This document shows, in pieces, positions 12,777 through 26,490 of a DNA stretch of 64,000 bases. The notes beneath the pieces were generated by a model. The model was not told where the DNA came from and searched no databases. It was given only the letters and a program-made list of their open reading frames with translations. The DNA is taken from the NCBI GenBank assembly GCA_038363925.1, contig JAQQWL010000011.1, positions 4,278,001-4,342,000 of the forward strand. The letters are read 5' to 3'. Both the position numbers and the translations under genes were made by a program. How positions within the stretch are numbered: the stretch's first letter is position 1; each line of letters opens with the position of its first letter. Source of the stretch: Apiospora phragmitis (taxonomy: Eukaryota > Ascomycota > Sordariomycetes > Amphisphaeriales > Apiosporaceae).

Positions 12777-14529
12777 AGTAATGGGCATGGCATGGCAGGG
12801 GACCTCTGAAATATTTCCAGCCTATTCTGAACAATGGCGAATTGTCAGCAAAGTGGCGCCATTACCGTCTAGAGAAAGCTCTGTCATGCAAGCACCAAGA
12901 AGCCGTTTCCTCCCTGAAAACTCAAGAAAGTACTTGCTTGCATTCACGCTGGTAGGAGCCGTGGATGTCTGGCTATCAGCCCCGCCAGGAAGGTAGGTAC
13001 TGAACCTTACACGCATCTTCATCTTCAGCTCAGGCACACACACCAATACCAAGACCAACAACACCCACAGCTCGAGTCGCCTCTTCGTTGGGACCAATTA
13101 GGTTCGGGCAATGCTGTTCATGTTCACGTTGGATTTAGCCTTGGAAAAGATGCCTTTTTCGTCCGCTTCGTCATGTGTCTAAAGGATGATTACACTCGGC
13201 ACATCTTCTCAGGCCACACAGCAGTCTCGTGCTCCCCTCCCCCCCACAGACACACAGGGTTCTACACATCTGAGTAATAACTCCGGTTGATGAAATCCAT
13301 AGCACATGTCCATACGTAACTAGATAGGGAGATAGTTCAGGCCAGGAGGGGCGGTCGTGCTCTTATTTCTATATGGACTTACATGAATCAAAACAACATG
13401 TGCCTGGAAATGGACATTATTCACACCCACCCACTCGTTCGTTTCGTATCCGTACCTAATTACCTAAAAGAGCAACAAGACGGTCTTTTCCCAATCAAAT
13501 CCGTTTACGAAGACCCGGTGTCCAATGGCAAGTCGGCCGTGGCTTACTGAGTTGGGATTGCCGCTCAGATCCCATTGGGGCCCGGCTTGTCGTTTCGCGA
13601 ACAATGGGAGCTCAACATGTATAGAATCAGAGTTTGGGGCTCCATCCTGGGCAGAGGCTGTTCTTGGCAGGGCTACAGGGGGGTGGTAATTTGTTCTTCT
13701 TTTTCCCGGCCAATGTTTTGAAGGAAACAAACCAAGCCAGAAACGGGTTGCTGCTCGTCTTCGAATCGGAATATTCATGAGCATGGAAAATATATACTAT
13801 CTTTATTGTATTATTACTCTATTAAAAAAAAAATACGAAACTAGGCAGGTAATCAAGCATGATGGAGCACCGTCAGCATTAGCAGCAAGCAGCCCCCAGC
13901 CAAGCACAACACAGCACAGCGCAGCTCAACCCCAATGGCAGCCCCCAGCACGGAAGCGAACAGAGGTCCTGCAGCAACGCATCCGCACGCATCCCGAGTG
14001 CCTGGGGCGACTGTGCGAAAGATAATAGATCAAACGCAAACGCTAAAGCAGAATCAGCATCAAAATGTAAGTTGCGTACCCTCAGGTACATGCGGGCAGG
14101 CACAGTACGTACCGACGATATCAATCAAATGGATCAATGGATGGCCGCTATGAAAGCCTCCCGCATTTTGTGCTCGGGTTCAGTTCAATGTTGTGTTGTA
14201 CCTACTACGTACATGACTTACTCACAAGAGTATCTCTCTATCAGCAACGCCGCCAACCGCTTCTTTATTAAGAGACAGGGCACTCCTCCATTCCATCCTA
14301 TCATCGCTCTCTGCCTATGATGCCACTTTTTTGACGCGGCTTCTTACATGTTCGCTTTGGCTTGTTGATTTCACCTGTCGTTCGCTCGTAATCCCTTTGC
14401 ATCTCATCTTCTAGCTTTCGCCCACACTTGCTCGACTTACATCGAATCCTTCAACGACACTCACGGATGCCGAGAAGAAACTGGACCATCGTAACCACTT
14501 GCACGTAAATACTACTCACGGTACTCAAC

Positions 14530-17500
14530 ATGGTCGTCTATTGTGCCTACTGCGGCAAGCAGTTCACTCGGAAGGTATGCAGATCTTATTCGTCCTTGTG
14601 GCCATGTCATCCCCATCTTGTTGACACGAGTTTTCTCTCTCTAGGAGCATCTTGAACGCCATATACCAAATCACACCAACGTCAAGCCGCATCGTTGCCA
14701 GAGCTGTCAGCTCTCATTCGCACGAAGGGACCTTCTTCAACGTGCGTAATCCCCTGGAAAAGCCTGCCCAGTATATGAGGGTATATGAGAGCAGCACAGT
14801 TAACTTAAATATACAGGCCACTTCTCTACTTACCATGAACAACCGGCTCTGGATACCAACCCGGGAGCGCCCCCTACGGTTGTCGGGAAACAACCCATTG
14901 CTTGTCTGAACTGCGCACAGGCGAAGGTAACTTAAGACCTTTGGACACAAAATCGGCAACAGATACTGACTGACTGGACGACGCGAGTAGACAGGCTGTG
15001 ATAAACGAGTGCCCTGTGCTCGGTGTGCCGACAAAGGCTTACCTTGCGCGGCGAGGTTCGCCAGACGGTAAGCTGCAACAATCTAGCCTCTCGCCGAACA
15101 AGATATCTCCCAGATAGAACTAATTCGAGAGTCGATTATCAGGTCTTCCAAGGCGGCCTTGCGAGCTGCGGCGGCTTTACAGAACCAGCCGCCCGTACCG
15201 CAAGCCACAGCAACCACTACGATGAATCCAGCATTCATGGACCTCGATGGTGGCATGAAACAAGAGTCTATAGCAAAGTCGATGGTGTCTTCCGATGCCA
15301 TCAACACCATAGACCCGAGGATACAGCAGGGCGAGAGCCCTCACAACAAGAACAACTCGCCAGCGAATTCCCACCCAGGCACCGAGAGCAACTTCCCATC
15401 CCCATCCACCAAAGTCGACTTGGATGAGCTTATGCTGGGCAGCGACTTCCTCCACCAAGACCATAACTACAGCGACATGCTTGTTTGGCCGGGGATACTC
15501 ATTGGACCTCGACATGTACTCGACAACCAATGTACCGCTGGGGACAGCTGATGTATCTATGCCACCTTTTGCCGAGATGAGCGATGCCTCGTCTAACTCA
15601 GAACAGATGAGCTCATCAAGGGGCTCTATTCACACACGAAGTACGAGCACCAGCATCATGTCGCATGGCGAATATGAACCGACAGTCAAACCTATAGACG
15701 TAGCCGTCTCAAGTCCTAACGACGCCACGGATCTTGAAGTCGTCCTTGCCGCTGAAGCTGCTTGGCCGTTAGCCCGGTGCACTCCGCCAGTGTATTCCGG
15801 TACTTGCCCTCGAACCGCCATCGTACACCTCGAGAGCTTGGAACAGAAGAGCAAACAAGAAAATACTTGGGAAACGCTTGAACGTTATCTAGAACAAGTT
15901 GACTGGGATGCGACCGATCTTGCCTCGGTGATCCCACTACACTCTAGGACCAGGGACAATATGCTGGCGATTACACAAAGCTTCCTACACAAGGCACTTG
16001 AAATACATCGAGGGGGCCACAACGGTTACAGCAAGGACAGATTTTCAGGCCCTGGCCTGGCCACGTTCTTGGTCCTCCCACCCTCTAAAATATTAGAATA
16101 TTTTCTGCGGAGCTATGTCCGCAGCTTGTCCTTTTTTACTCGTTGGTCTCCACGGGCTGCGTGGATCCCAACGAGATGGTCCAAAACAACAAGGCCTCTA
16201 CTCTGCTCGTGTTGCTAATGATTGCACAAGGCGCTTCGGTAGTGCCGACTGCTGAAGCCAGAGCCTTGAGTGCAGGACTGGTCGAAACATGTCGCATCAG
16301 TCTTTTCGATATCGTGGGTAGCTTGAGCATCCTTTTCTCTGAAAATGCGCTGACTTTGGAATCCCCAGATCGAAAAGGATATCGAGATGTGTGCCGACCC
16401 CATCACCGTGCGCTGCTCCCTACTCTTTACCCTCCTTGGGGCCTGGAGCGGTGACAAGTGGTTAAGTAAGTTGATAATGCCCCGATATAGTTGTTGTAAA
16501 GGAGTAAGTACTTACTCCTTCGAAAGTGGACATTTCTCTGGGTCAACGAGGCATGTATCTGTCTGTAAGTGAATCCTTGGAACCCAAATCTCTACATATG
16601 TCTAACCGACACACAGATGTTGAAGCATGCAGGCATGTTGGATGCGCAACCCGCCATGATACCGAATTTCCACGGCTCGCTCGAGCTGCAGTGGCGAGAC
16701 TGGTCGGCTCGTGAAACTCAAAACAGGTATGGCCCTTCCAAGCCCCAATCGCCATGCAGAGGGTGCTGTTCTAACGCCACGATAAGATTGGTATACAACT
16801 GGGTCATGGTCGACCAGGAACTGAGTCTGTTCCATGATACAGCACCTATACTGAATATCAGCGAGCTGTGCGCCCCGCTACCAGGTCCAGATCTTCTATG
16901 GATGTCGGCCAACGCCGAGCAGTGGCAGCAAGCCACGCAGTCCCTTTACGGCTGCACGGCCAATGTCAACCCTCAACTTCTTAACACGCCTTCCCTCAGC
17001 CCTTCACTATACGACATCTTCCAGGATTTCTTGCACGAGAATTTGTCAAGAAGACAAAGCACCCTATCTGCCCACCAGCTTCGCCTTTTACTACACCCCT
17101 TACAAAGCCTTCTGTGCCATCTAAGGCAGATGTTATCCTGCTTCTCGAACGTACTGAGCACACGCCGCACAGCATCCCGGACGGTAACCAAAGCGTCCAC
17201 CATGCTGCGTCTTGAGGAGGTCCAGGCCCTTCTACAGTCCTGGTATGAACTGTCCATAGCAGTGTACAACTCCAACCCCAGCTGCTCCGTCAGCAAGACC
17301 AATCTGGTCCTATATCATTTGATTTCTCTGAATGCCGTCACCAATTTCCCCGAGATCGAACGATTGGCTCGTCGGGAGGGATTTGACGGATCTTACTGGG
17401 AGCTATCTCTGCGGCACAAGCGCTGCATCTATCAGCGCGAAGAATCTATATTTCACTGCGGACAAGTTCTGCGCCTCATCAGGGCGATGTCTGCTGACAG

Positions 17501-17864
17501 GCGTCCGACATGGTGGAGTGCCGCCCTTTACCGCGCCGCATTGATCCTCTGGACGGATAGCGTTTCTCGTCTAGACCCCAACTTCCAACAGCGGGACGAG
17601 GGGAATCTCGTGGCCATCGATCAGGTTACCCCTGAGGACCCGGCCGTCATTGCCTACCTATGGAACGGGGATGGCATTCCAGTACTCTCGCGTGGCGATG
17701 GTAGTACCACTAACTTGGACAAGCCAGCTGACGTTCTGCTCTACGCCGCCAAGTTCATTGAAGAGAGCGTCAGCTGCCGCCTCAGCGACGGTATCAGGAG
17801 GAAGCTCCTTGCATTGGGTAGTAACTGGAGTATCGATGGGGCTATATCCACCTCGGTCCAGTGA
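14530..17864 (+). CDS. CMR1: Melanin regulator Cmr1/Pig1, C2H2 plus Zn2Cys6 transcription factor
   Basis: A nuclear activator of melanin genes, recognised by the rare pairing of two C2H2 fingers with a Zn2Cys6 cluster. Nine exons: 14530-14574, 14645-14741, 14817-14926, 14991-15067, 15143-16313, 16369-16465, 16527-16564, 16617-16726, 16787-17864; all splice sites are GT..AG. Finger 1 uses C5, C8, H21, H25; finger 2 C33, C36, H49, H54; the zinc cluster C77, C80, C87, C93, C96, C103. A polar linker rich in Ser, Asn and Pro follows, then a conserved fungal-specific regulatory region (about 400-900). Corrected length is 940 residues. Two breaks need correction: GGGG at 15491-15494 has one G too many, and the T run at 16132-16137 lacks one T. 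It lies 3.3 kb upstream of the reductase gene on the same strand, as expected for a cluster regulator. Confidence 0.92.
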
Positions 17865-18500
17865 TCCGATAATCGCTCTACCTAACTTTACACAATAGCG
17901 GTCATGTTCACGTCTGCTATGCACACAATATTTACGCGCCACCACGGCTTTCATCCATGGAGTTCGGAGTTATATTTGATTGTTTGGCGTACAGGCGTTT
18001 GGGGGTTTTCTGGTACGGGAATCCGGCTAAGCCCAGCCGGTTGAATCCAGGTCCGTGGGCTTCAGGATTTTTGCTTCTACTGTATATAGGATAGATATAT
18101 ACCTCTTAGATACCACGATAAACCTTTAATTTGCAGGGAATTTGAATACGAATTCCTTCTTCCACCATGGGAGTTGAGTTGTAATATACTTCCTTCAACT
18201 TAGATCCCTTACTGATCCCATGACGCCGCCCAACCCCTTTTTTTTGCTCCCAGGGGTTGCTTGGCTACACCAGTGCTTATTAAGTGTACTCGCCATCGTG
18301 ACTCATGTCGACAACCAGTGCTCGCTTAAGTCCTGGCGATCTTAGAGCTGAAGCCGCGTGGCGATCATTACGATGGCCGTCTGTCTGTATTGGAGTAAAG
18401 CAATCGATGTGCAGGTGAACGACACTTGTGATTGGGAAACCGGGATAAATCACACTTGGACAGTGATAACTAGTGGTTAGTAGGCCGTCGGGACTTCTGC

Positions 18501-18523
18501 GTGTGTGTGTATGTGTGTGTGTG
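18501..18523. repeat. (GT)n run, interrupted once
   Basis: GT repeats with a single A interruption, 23 bases. Confidence 0.9.
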
Positions 18524-18682
18524 AGATACCATCGGCATGGGATTCTGAGGGAATGATTCGGGCAAGTTGTTACCTATGAGAGTTTCAATAAGATGTTGGA
18601 ATGCCAACATTTCTTTTCGCTGCCTGCTAGGTTGGCACCGATAAACGTGTAGGTAAGTAAGGTACATGCGTATTTTCGGTAG

Positions 18683-18702
18683 CACACACACACACACACA
18701 CA
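18683..18702. repeat. (CA)10 dinucleotide run
   Basis: A perfect CA run, 160 bases from the GT run and complementary to it, so the two could pair as a long hairpin stem. Confidence 0.95.
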
Positions 18703-20229
18703 AATGCACCAATATTTTGGCGAACCAATTGGCAATGTAGAATCCTGACGCGGAGTCGTCGAAGTGGCCGGGGATATATTCTGCGGCGGCATGACGACAT
18801 GACGCCAACTGTCTAGGACTTCTTGGGGTACTTGTGTTTTCTTCTTTCGTCCTCGCTTACTGGATTAGTAGGTGCATATGTAGGGGTAGTGATTAGAAGA
18901 TATCCACCACCCAAGCATGTATGTCTCATGCAAACCGGAAGTCTAATAAGTCTCAACGTTGTGTTGTTTTCAATGGTTGGTTCGTTTGGGGGTTGTGGCC
19001 TGGTATGTATTGGACCCTCATCGGTCCCGTAACACCCACTGATGACCGAAGCCACCTCAGGATCTGCATATCGTGACTTCCATGTTACTTATTCACTGCA
19101 GTCGACGCAAGTTGGGTGTAAACGCCCACAATGGGGGCGGCCACTTTCCACGCACCAACAAGTAAGTGAGCGCATTAGCTAAGATGAATATGCTGTTAAT
19201 GATTTGTCGAAATAACTATTTCTCAAGGTTTCTCTGATAACAGGGAAGGGGATTTCTCCAGATGGACGAGAGGATCAATTGTGGCGGTGTAAGCAGATTT
19301 GACGGGATGGAGATCCGATGGATGAGCGAGCCTGTGCGACCAATCTTCGGCTCGGTCAGCCATTATCTCCGACCAACCCCGTCTAAGTCTGCAGAGGACC
19401 CTGGGTTTCCTGGTAACACGTCACACACACACATAGCCTCTCTCTAGGGTGTTGTCGAAATCGTCTCTCTTTTCCCATCCAAGAGGCGATATCAGCCACT
19501 GGTTACTCCCACCGGTGCGGGCGGTGATGCTGGGTTATGCGCACGCATATGCAATGCGAGGCGAAGCGAGGGCTGTTCACGGTTGGAGGTATGGGACGGT
19601 ACGGTACAGGCCGAAATAGTGTGTGTGTGGGCGGCGGCTGTCTGGTATGTCTAGCCTGTTTGGGGCCTCTACGCCCCCATGTATGTACCTGTTCGATATG
19701 CACATGCATATCTGCGATAGAAAAAGCAAAAAAGAAGGAACTGTTATATGTTACTTGTGAGACCGGTCAAGGCAGGCCCATATCACTGACACTTCGTTGT
19801 AAGTCGACGATAGGGTGACTCTGAATCTAGGCAGCAGCACATGGCCGCCCCCGAGATGCCCAATTTTCAGTATGGCTTGCTGCCGTCACGTTGGTTATTG
19901 CCCATGGACAACAAATAGCAGGGTCCGATTCAGGGGCCATAAACAACCATCCGCTATGCCGAGGCTCCCGAGCCTGCCATATGCTATGTTCAGGACCCTG
20001 ACAGTTGCTGCGACACTGTCCGTTAGGAACGAAGTTTGGGTCTTCAAGAACAAGTCTTGCCCCCAACATGCCCATGTCTCCAGGATTTCCATGTTCATCC
20101 CAGGGAAAGGGCCTTTTGCCCTGGGTGGGCCATGACACCCAGTGCGGTGATGAGACTGGAATGAACTCACGTATCAGTATTGTGAGTGCAGCTTGTCAGA
20201 AAAGAATGCGCATGTAAGTTGAAGGTATA

Positions 20230-20279
20230 CGAGATACCCCTATTTTGGACCCCTATTTTGGCAGAATAGGGGTAGCTCG
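20230..20279. repeat. 15-bp inverted repeat enclosing a direct repeat
   Basis: Bases 20230-20244 and 20265-20279 are reverse complements at 14 of 15 positions. The loop contains a second copy of the 13-mer ACCCCTATTTTGG, which occurs at 20236-20248 and 20249-20261. It lies about 0.9 kb upstream of the reductase start codon. Function unknown. Confidence 0.85.
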
Positions 20280-20531
20280 TACATTTTGCATTTGGTGCAG
20301 GCAACGAAAACGAAGGAGCAGTCTCGGTCTCGGTCCACAGCGACTCTTATCACCTTATCAGATATGAAATGCTGAATAACCAAAGTAACTTATGTAAGCA
20401 TATCCATGCAGAAAAGGCAACAAAAGAAAGATGACTGTGGGATGGGGGAAAGGAACATCCTGCAACTTCTGCCAATTGTGCTGGTCAACCGGATGTCCGA
20501 TGGGGTGAGGGGAGGCAGGCCTTGGGAAGGT

Positions 20532-20543
20532 GGGGGGGGGGGG
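20532..20543. repeat. G12 homopolymer
   Basis: Twelve consecutive G; true length uncertain. Confidence 0.85.
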
Positions 20544-20981
20544 ACCAGCAGGATACGCAGGATACGCAGGGGGAGCTGTCGGGCCTCAGCCAATCATGTT
20601 GGTGCTTTGACCCTCGATCGTCTCAAAAGGGAAGTAAAGTAGTAAAAGCCAGCCAGCCAGCAGCTAATTTTAGTACAAGCCTGCTATTCACACAGAGGCA
20701 AACAAACAAACAAACAAGCTGACTCTGTCCCGGCACTTTATTCGCATTGGCAATCGTGTTATACACTTGCAACTTGTTTGTATTACATCGCATTGCATCG
20801 CAACGCAACGCATCGCAGCGCAGCGCAATGCAATAGTAGGTATACGACGGACCCTGCGCCCGGCTCCTTTGCTTGGCGAAAGGGCGCGCTCTCGGGCTCT
20901 CCTGTGAGATCCGACCTGTCCCTACGCTGCGGTCCGTCCGTAATTGTCCAGCTAGTCGTCCGACACTTTCCCCAAACATGA

Positions 20982-22137
<1,156 letters not shown>

Positions 22138-25100
22138 GTCTCTCTTGTTGGGTGCACCTGTTGACTTGAGTGAGAGAGTGAGTGAGTGGATGATATACGT
22201 GGGTCCTAACCATGATAGGATCCCCCTCTCCGCACATTGGCAAGATGATTGGGTCCTTGGAATTGCAGATAGACATCATTTGAGTTATCGTATCGTGTGA
22301 GAACAATAGTAACTCGGAATTCATAAAAAAGACGAAATCAAAAGAAAAAGAAAAGCTTGGTGATCATGGGGACGCTTTGCATCAGTTCTGTGTTTCGTAG
22401 ACGGATGTTCGGCTGCGAGGATGTGTACATGTTGTGTACATGTCGGATTCTTTTTCCACGCAAGAATATCCTTCTCGGCGCCTGTCTTTTCACCTTCTGC
22501 TTGATGCTATTTGTAGTGATTCTGGCCTATCGTTGATGATTGTCATGCCTGGAAGCGGTTTCCTGCTCGACGTCGGCATACACTGCCTCGCATTTTCCTG
22601 CTCTTCTTATGGCTTCTTGCTTCTTGCGCCATGCACAAGAGTTGATCGCCCTTCAATTCATATGTTATCGCTTGGCCCACATGTCATCACCCACGATACG
22701 TCGGGCGCTAAGCCAGTGGTGTCCAGTATAATAAGTAGCATGAATCTCAATCACATAGCGAACTACGTGAGGTACCCCGCGATGAATTCCACACCCACAC
22801 CCACCCAGTTGTTACTGAGGATCCCGGGACTAGTCTGCAAGCGGGTGCAGCCAATAGCCCTATAAGGCCTTCATGCACGCCATTCCCTTGAGCCCAATAG
22901 GAGGGAGAGGTCGGTTTAGGTCCCCGGCTCGCCCCAGTCAGTGCTCGTCAGCGAGGGTGTGGAGCAGAGCCTTATCCCCGTGCCCAGCCCATGTGCCCCC
23001 CTCCAATCGTTGCGAGTGACTGGTGAGAATAATATCTGGATAGGTTCGCCACGTGTTGTGGGCATGTCGTGACACCGCCAAGAAAAAGAAAATACCGAGG
23101 CAAGTGGCATTCAGCCAAACCAGTGAAGAATCAGCTTGTCCGTAGAGCCGTGTTGGCAAATTCGGAAGTCCGTCGCCTTCCCATCAGTTAGCTCTGCTCC
23201 TCTTGGCCAGATCCTGGTACTGAGATGGGACGGTCGATCACTCTGCGTTGGACCAACATGATCTTGCGAGCATGTGAAGCTCTAGTAAGCAATCAACAGT
23301 AGCTCTCCGCTATCAGTCAGCTTACTCGGGAATCCTGTCGTGTAGCTCTGTTCTATAGTTAGGTTGCGCTTTTGGTCTTGAACCTTCAAACTTATTAGCA
23401 GCCTTGGTCTGTTCTATTACTCGGTCAGCAAACGCTATCACTCACGACTAAGGGGTAATGTGTTGTCCAGCAGCACAAGAGTCTATGCTGTAAAAAAAGT
23501 GTGACTCTAAAACAATATTGCCCGTGGACAAGTCCGCTTGTGGAAGTGATAGCTATCTGGATACCGGTTCCCTGTGACGCATTAAGATGCCATTTTGGTA
23601 CCGAAAATGGGAGCACGTAAAAGCACGTTCACGCACCCGGTTGCTGCGAGTCGGGATCGGGGGAGTCTCAAGAAACTCCTCTAATAGGCTAGGAGGAGGA
23701 GGAGCAAGGATAGGAAGCAAAATCTCCGTTTGGTCGCCATCTGCGACCAAGCTATATCGGAGTTGCCCATCACCCGGTCAAGCGGGCGATTGCATCTGCG
23801 GACTGGGCGATGGCATATGTCAATGCAGAGTCGACATGAGTTTATCTCAACTAGTTGCAGCGTTACCATCTTGTCACAAACAAGCTATTTCAACCATGCT
23901 GCAAAGAGCGTATAATAAGATGTAGGAAAAGATAGAGCTGCATGTAGTTCAGTGCAAGTGTCCACTTGGGGATGTTTCTTGTAGGCCGATCCTGAATATG
24001 CTCTTGAACCCCAAAGGTCATTTCCAGCCCATCAAGCTCTACAACCGCCACTTGTGTTACCGGTTCCTTATCACAGGTGGTGTCTGCGTGACAGTGGCCA
24101 CGACGCCGCCGGGCGGTGAAATTGAGGCGCCAAATTGCGAGACAGTACTGCAGCTGTGAAGTTGTCCAACCCTAAAGGCCCGAATAGCGGATCCAGGCTC
24201 ACAGGAACAAAGAATCGATTCGTGGGGGTTTTCTTGCCATGGGGAGATCCGGCACTTTTGTGATACCCTGGGAGAGCTACATGCCTGCCCATACGGATCT
24301 GTGGGCCGGCTGCTTGCCTGTTTGCAAATCGTGGCCGGCATCTAGAACATGGACTTGAGCATGGACTGGAGCAAAATGTAACGTGTCCACCGAACGTTTT
24401 GGAAGCATTGCCTGGAAGTAGTGGTGATATATTTGCTCAAAGGCGTCGCAGCTGCTTTCAGTTATCGGGAGCGGGCTGATGATGCCAGCAGTTCCGGTTG
24501 GCGTTTGCCTGCCAGCTCTAAGAGATGCACACTGGAGGATGATACTTGCTTGAAGAGCCCTGGTGCTTCCAATCAGGCGACTCCTGGTTCCGGGAAGAAA
24601 GCTGACCTTCATGACTCCAGTATGCACCGGAGGGATGTTTGTGCAAGGAACCGGAAACCAACCCCGTAGGCGTGGGGACCAGGAAACGACGATGGTCTCC
24701 GACAGCTCCGTGACCGTGGTGGCTGAGGGTGGGGGACAGTGTGGTGCAGGCTGCTGAAGCGAAGACGGCGAGGGCAGCCGACGGTTCCGTCAGTGGGCGT
24801 TTTTAGTGGCGCTCGAGCAAATGCCCGTTTGTCTTCTGTGCATTTGCCGTTCAACCTTCAGCCAAGGTGAGCGCTGCTGCAGCAGCAGCCGCAAGCCGCA
24901 AGCCACAAGCCACAAGCCAGCGCAACGCAGTTTTATCGATGACGGAATTACCTTGGCTGGTTGATAGGCTTGGTTCGTTCCAGGGCTCTGATTATACGGT
25001 GGTCAGCTGCTGCTGTTCATTCGTCGGGCGAACATGTTGCATACAAGCACACACCGGAATCGCGCCACTCCATCCGTTAGAGAGGGAGGAGGATGGGGGA

Positions 25101-26490
25101 GGTCAAGGGTCAAGAATCATGAGGCGTAGTCGTGGTGGGCATCCGACGAGGCGAGGCGAGACGAGACGAGACGAGGTGGGGTGGGGTGGGATGGAAGCCG
25201 CTCGCTGGGCACCTGCCCGCACATTCCATCCCAAAGTACGTGCTTGCCTATGATATCGGTTAGGTATGTAGGTAAGCTCCAGCAGAGCCTGGGCGTTATC
25301 CGCCAGCTGCCACGCGTTTCAACAGGAATAGAACAAGCTGGCTAGCTCGTATGGTTGGCCAATGATTAGGTAGGCAGGCAAATACGGTTTACTCCAATAC
25401 TTCATTCAAGTTATTTTTATCTCTATAACGGAGTAGAATATAGGAATACCTAACTGCCCACGTACGATAGACCGTGGGTGTCATGTACCTAGGTTACGTC
25501 TTACTCACGCCCAGCCAGCTGGTCCAGCTCTGAGGCAACTCGATATATTGGGCAACTCAAACTCGATTTGCTTACTGACGCTGCATGCTAATCTGGCTAA
25601 ACCACATCAGCATGCTTTGACCGCGAGTCCACCACAGCCCAATTGCCTAAAAAAAAATACCTGTACTCAGCTACGTCACTGTCACTCTTGTTTCTATTCG
25701 AGAACCCCTCTGTCTGTGGCGGAAAGCTATGAAGTGCGCGAGACCGCAAGGATATGGATCATGGTGGCGGAGTGGGTGGCTAGTCGACCGGTCAGATCTA
25801 ACCAGGTAGGTAAGCTTATCAGAAAGACGTCGACACCATCGTTACATCGCTCTAATGCTTGTAAGAGAATTCAGGGGCGGTGTTACATCACCTCCCATGA
25901 GTTGAACAACATGCGGAACTCCGTATCATCATGGGACACCCACAAAGGCGTCTTCAGGTAAACATGCTGTATATTCTTGCGATATCTCTCGGCAATCACT
26001 TTGCCTATATGACTGTAAAATGCAAATCAGAAACCTGTGTGCCGTATTTATTTAGTAATCTAACGAAATGATGCAGATACAAGGCCGTGACCCCTCCATA
26101 TAAAATCCGAGTGTCCTTATGTGATGTGGTGGCACACAAGAATGTTGAGTGAATGCGTCTGTGAGCTTGCCTCCTATGTAGCATCAGCACCAGCAATAAA
26201 AATGAGGCATCACATCGTTGCCAAAAGCAACATCTAGATGGCCGTTTCAACCCACCCGAAGCCAAAATTCCTCTTTCGCGGGCCCTTGCTTGCTTCGCTA
26301 ATAGAACCACGTTCTCTGAAACACTCACCAAAATGAATCCTTTTTCCCCAAGGCGCCGTACTCGCTTCGCTATGATTTGCAATGAATGACGATTGCAAGC
26401 TGGTCCCATCACCAGCTCGCCTAATGCCGAAATGACCATCTCAGCTGGCTGGGGTTGACTTGTTCTTCTCCTGCGTCCCTGCAAAACCTG
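22138..26490. other. Intergenic region, convergent 3' ends of reductase and AflR-like gene
   Basis: No gene supported. It includes an A-rich stretch (22324-22355), a degenerate purine pentamer array at about 25149-25192 (GAGAC/GGGGT units) and TAGGTA motifs at 25258-25275. The open frame at 26005-26484 on the minus strand starts right after the AflR-like stop codon and is probably 3' UTR. Confidence 0.5.

Larger units (their letters stand above)
5596..14529. other. 8.9 kb gene-poor region upstream of CMR1
   Basis: No gene with recognisable homology. It holds several simple repeats and two weak coding candidates listed separately (6258-6903 and 8353-9634). From about 9.8 to 14.5 kb there are only short overlapping open frames on both strands, with no consistent codon bias. 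Promoters of developmental and secondary-metabolism regulators in filamentous fungi are often several kb long, so a good part of this could be CMR1 regulatory DNA or unannotated non-coding transcription. That is inference. Confidence 0.5.

Noticed and set aside
18021..18060. tRNA-like arm around GGTTGAATCC
   Set aside because: A short hairpin (CCGGCT...AGCCGG) is present but no acceptor stem, anticodon arm or A box.
22434..22865. 143-codon plus-strand open frame after the reductase
   Set aside because: Third codon positions show no bias and the translation resembles no family.
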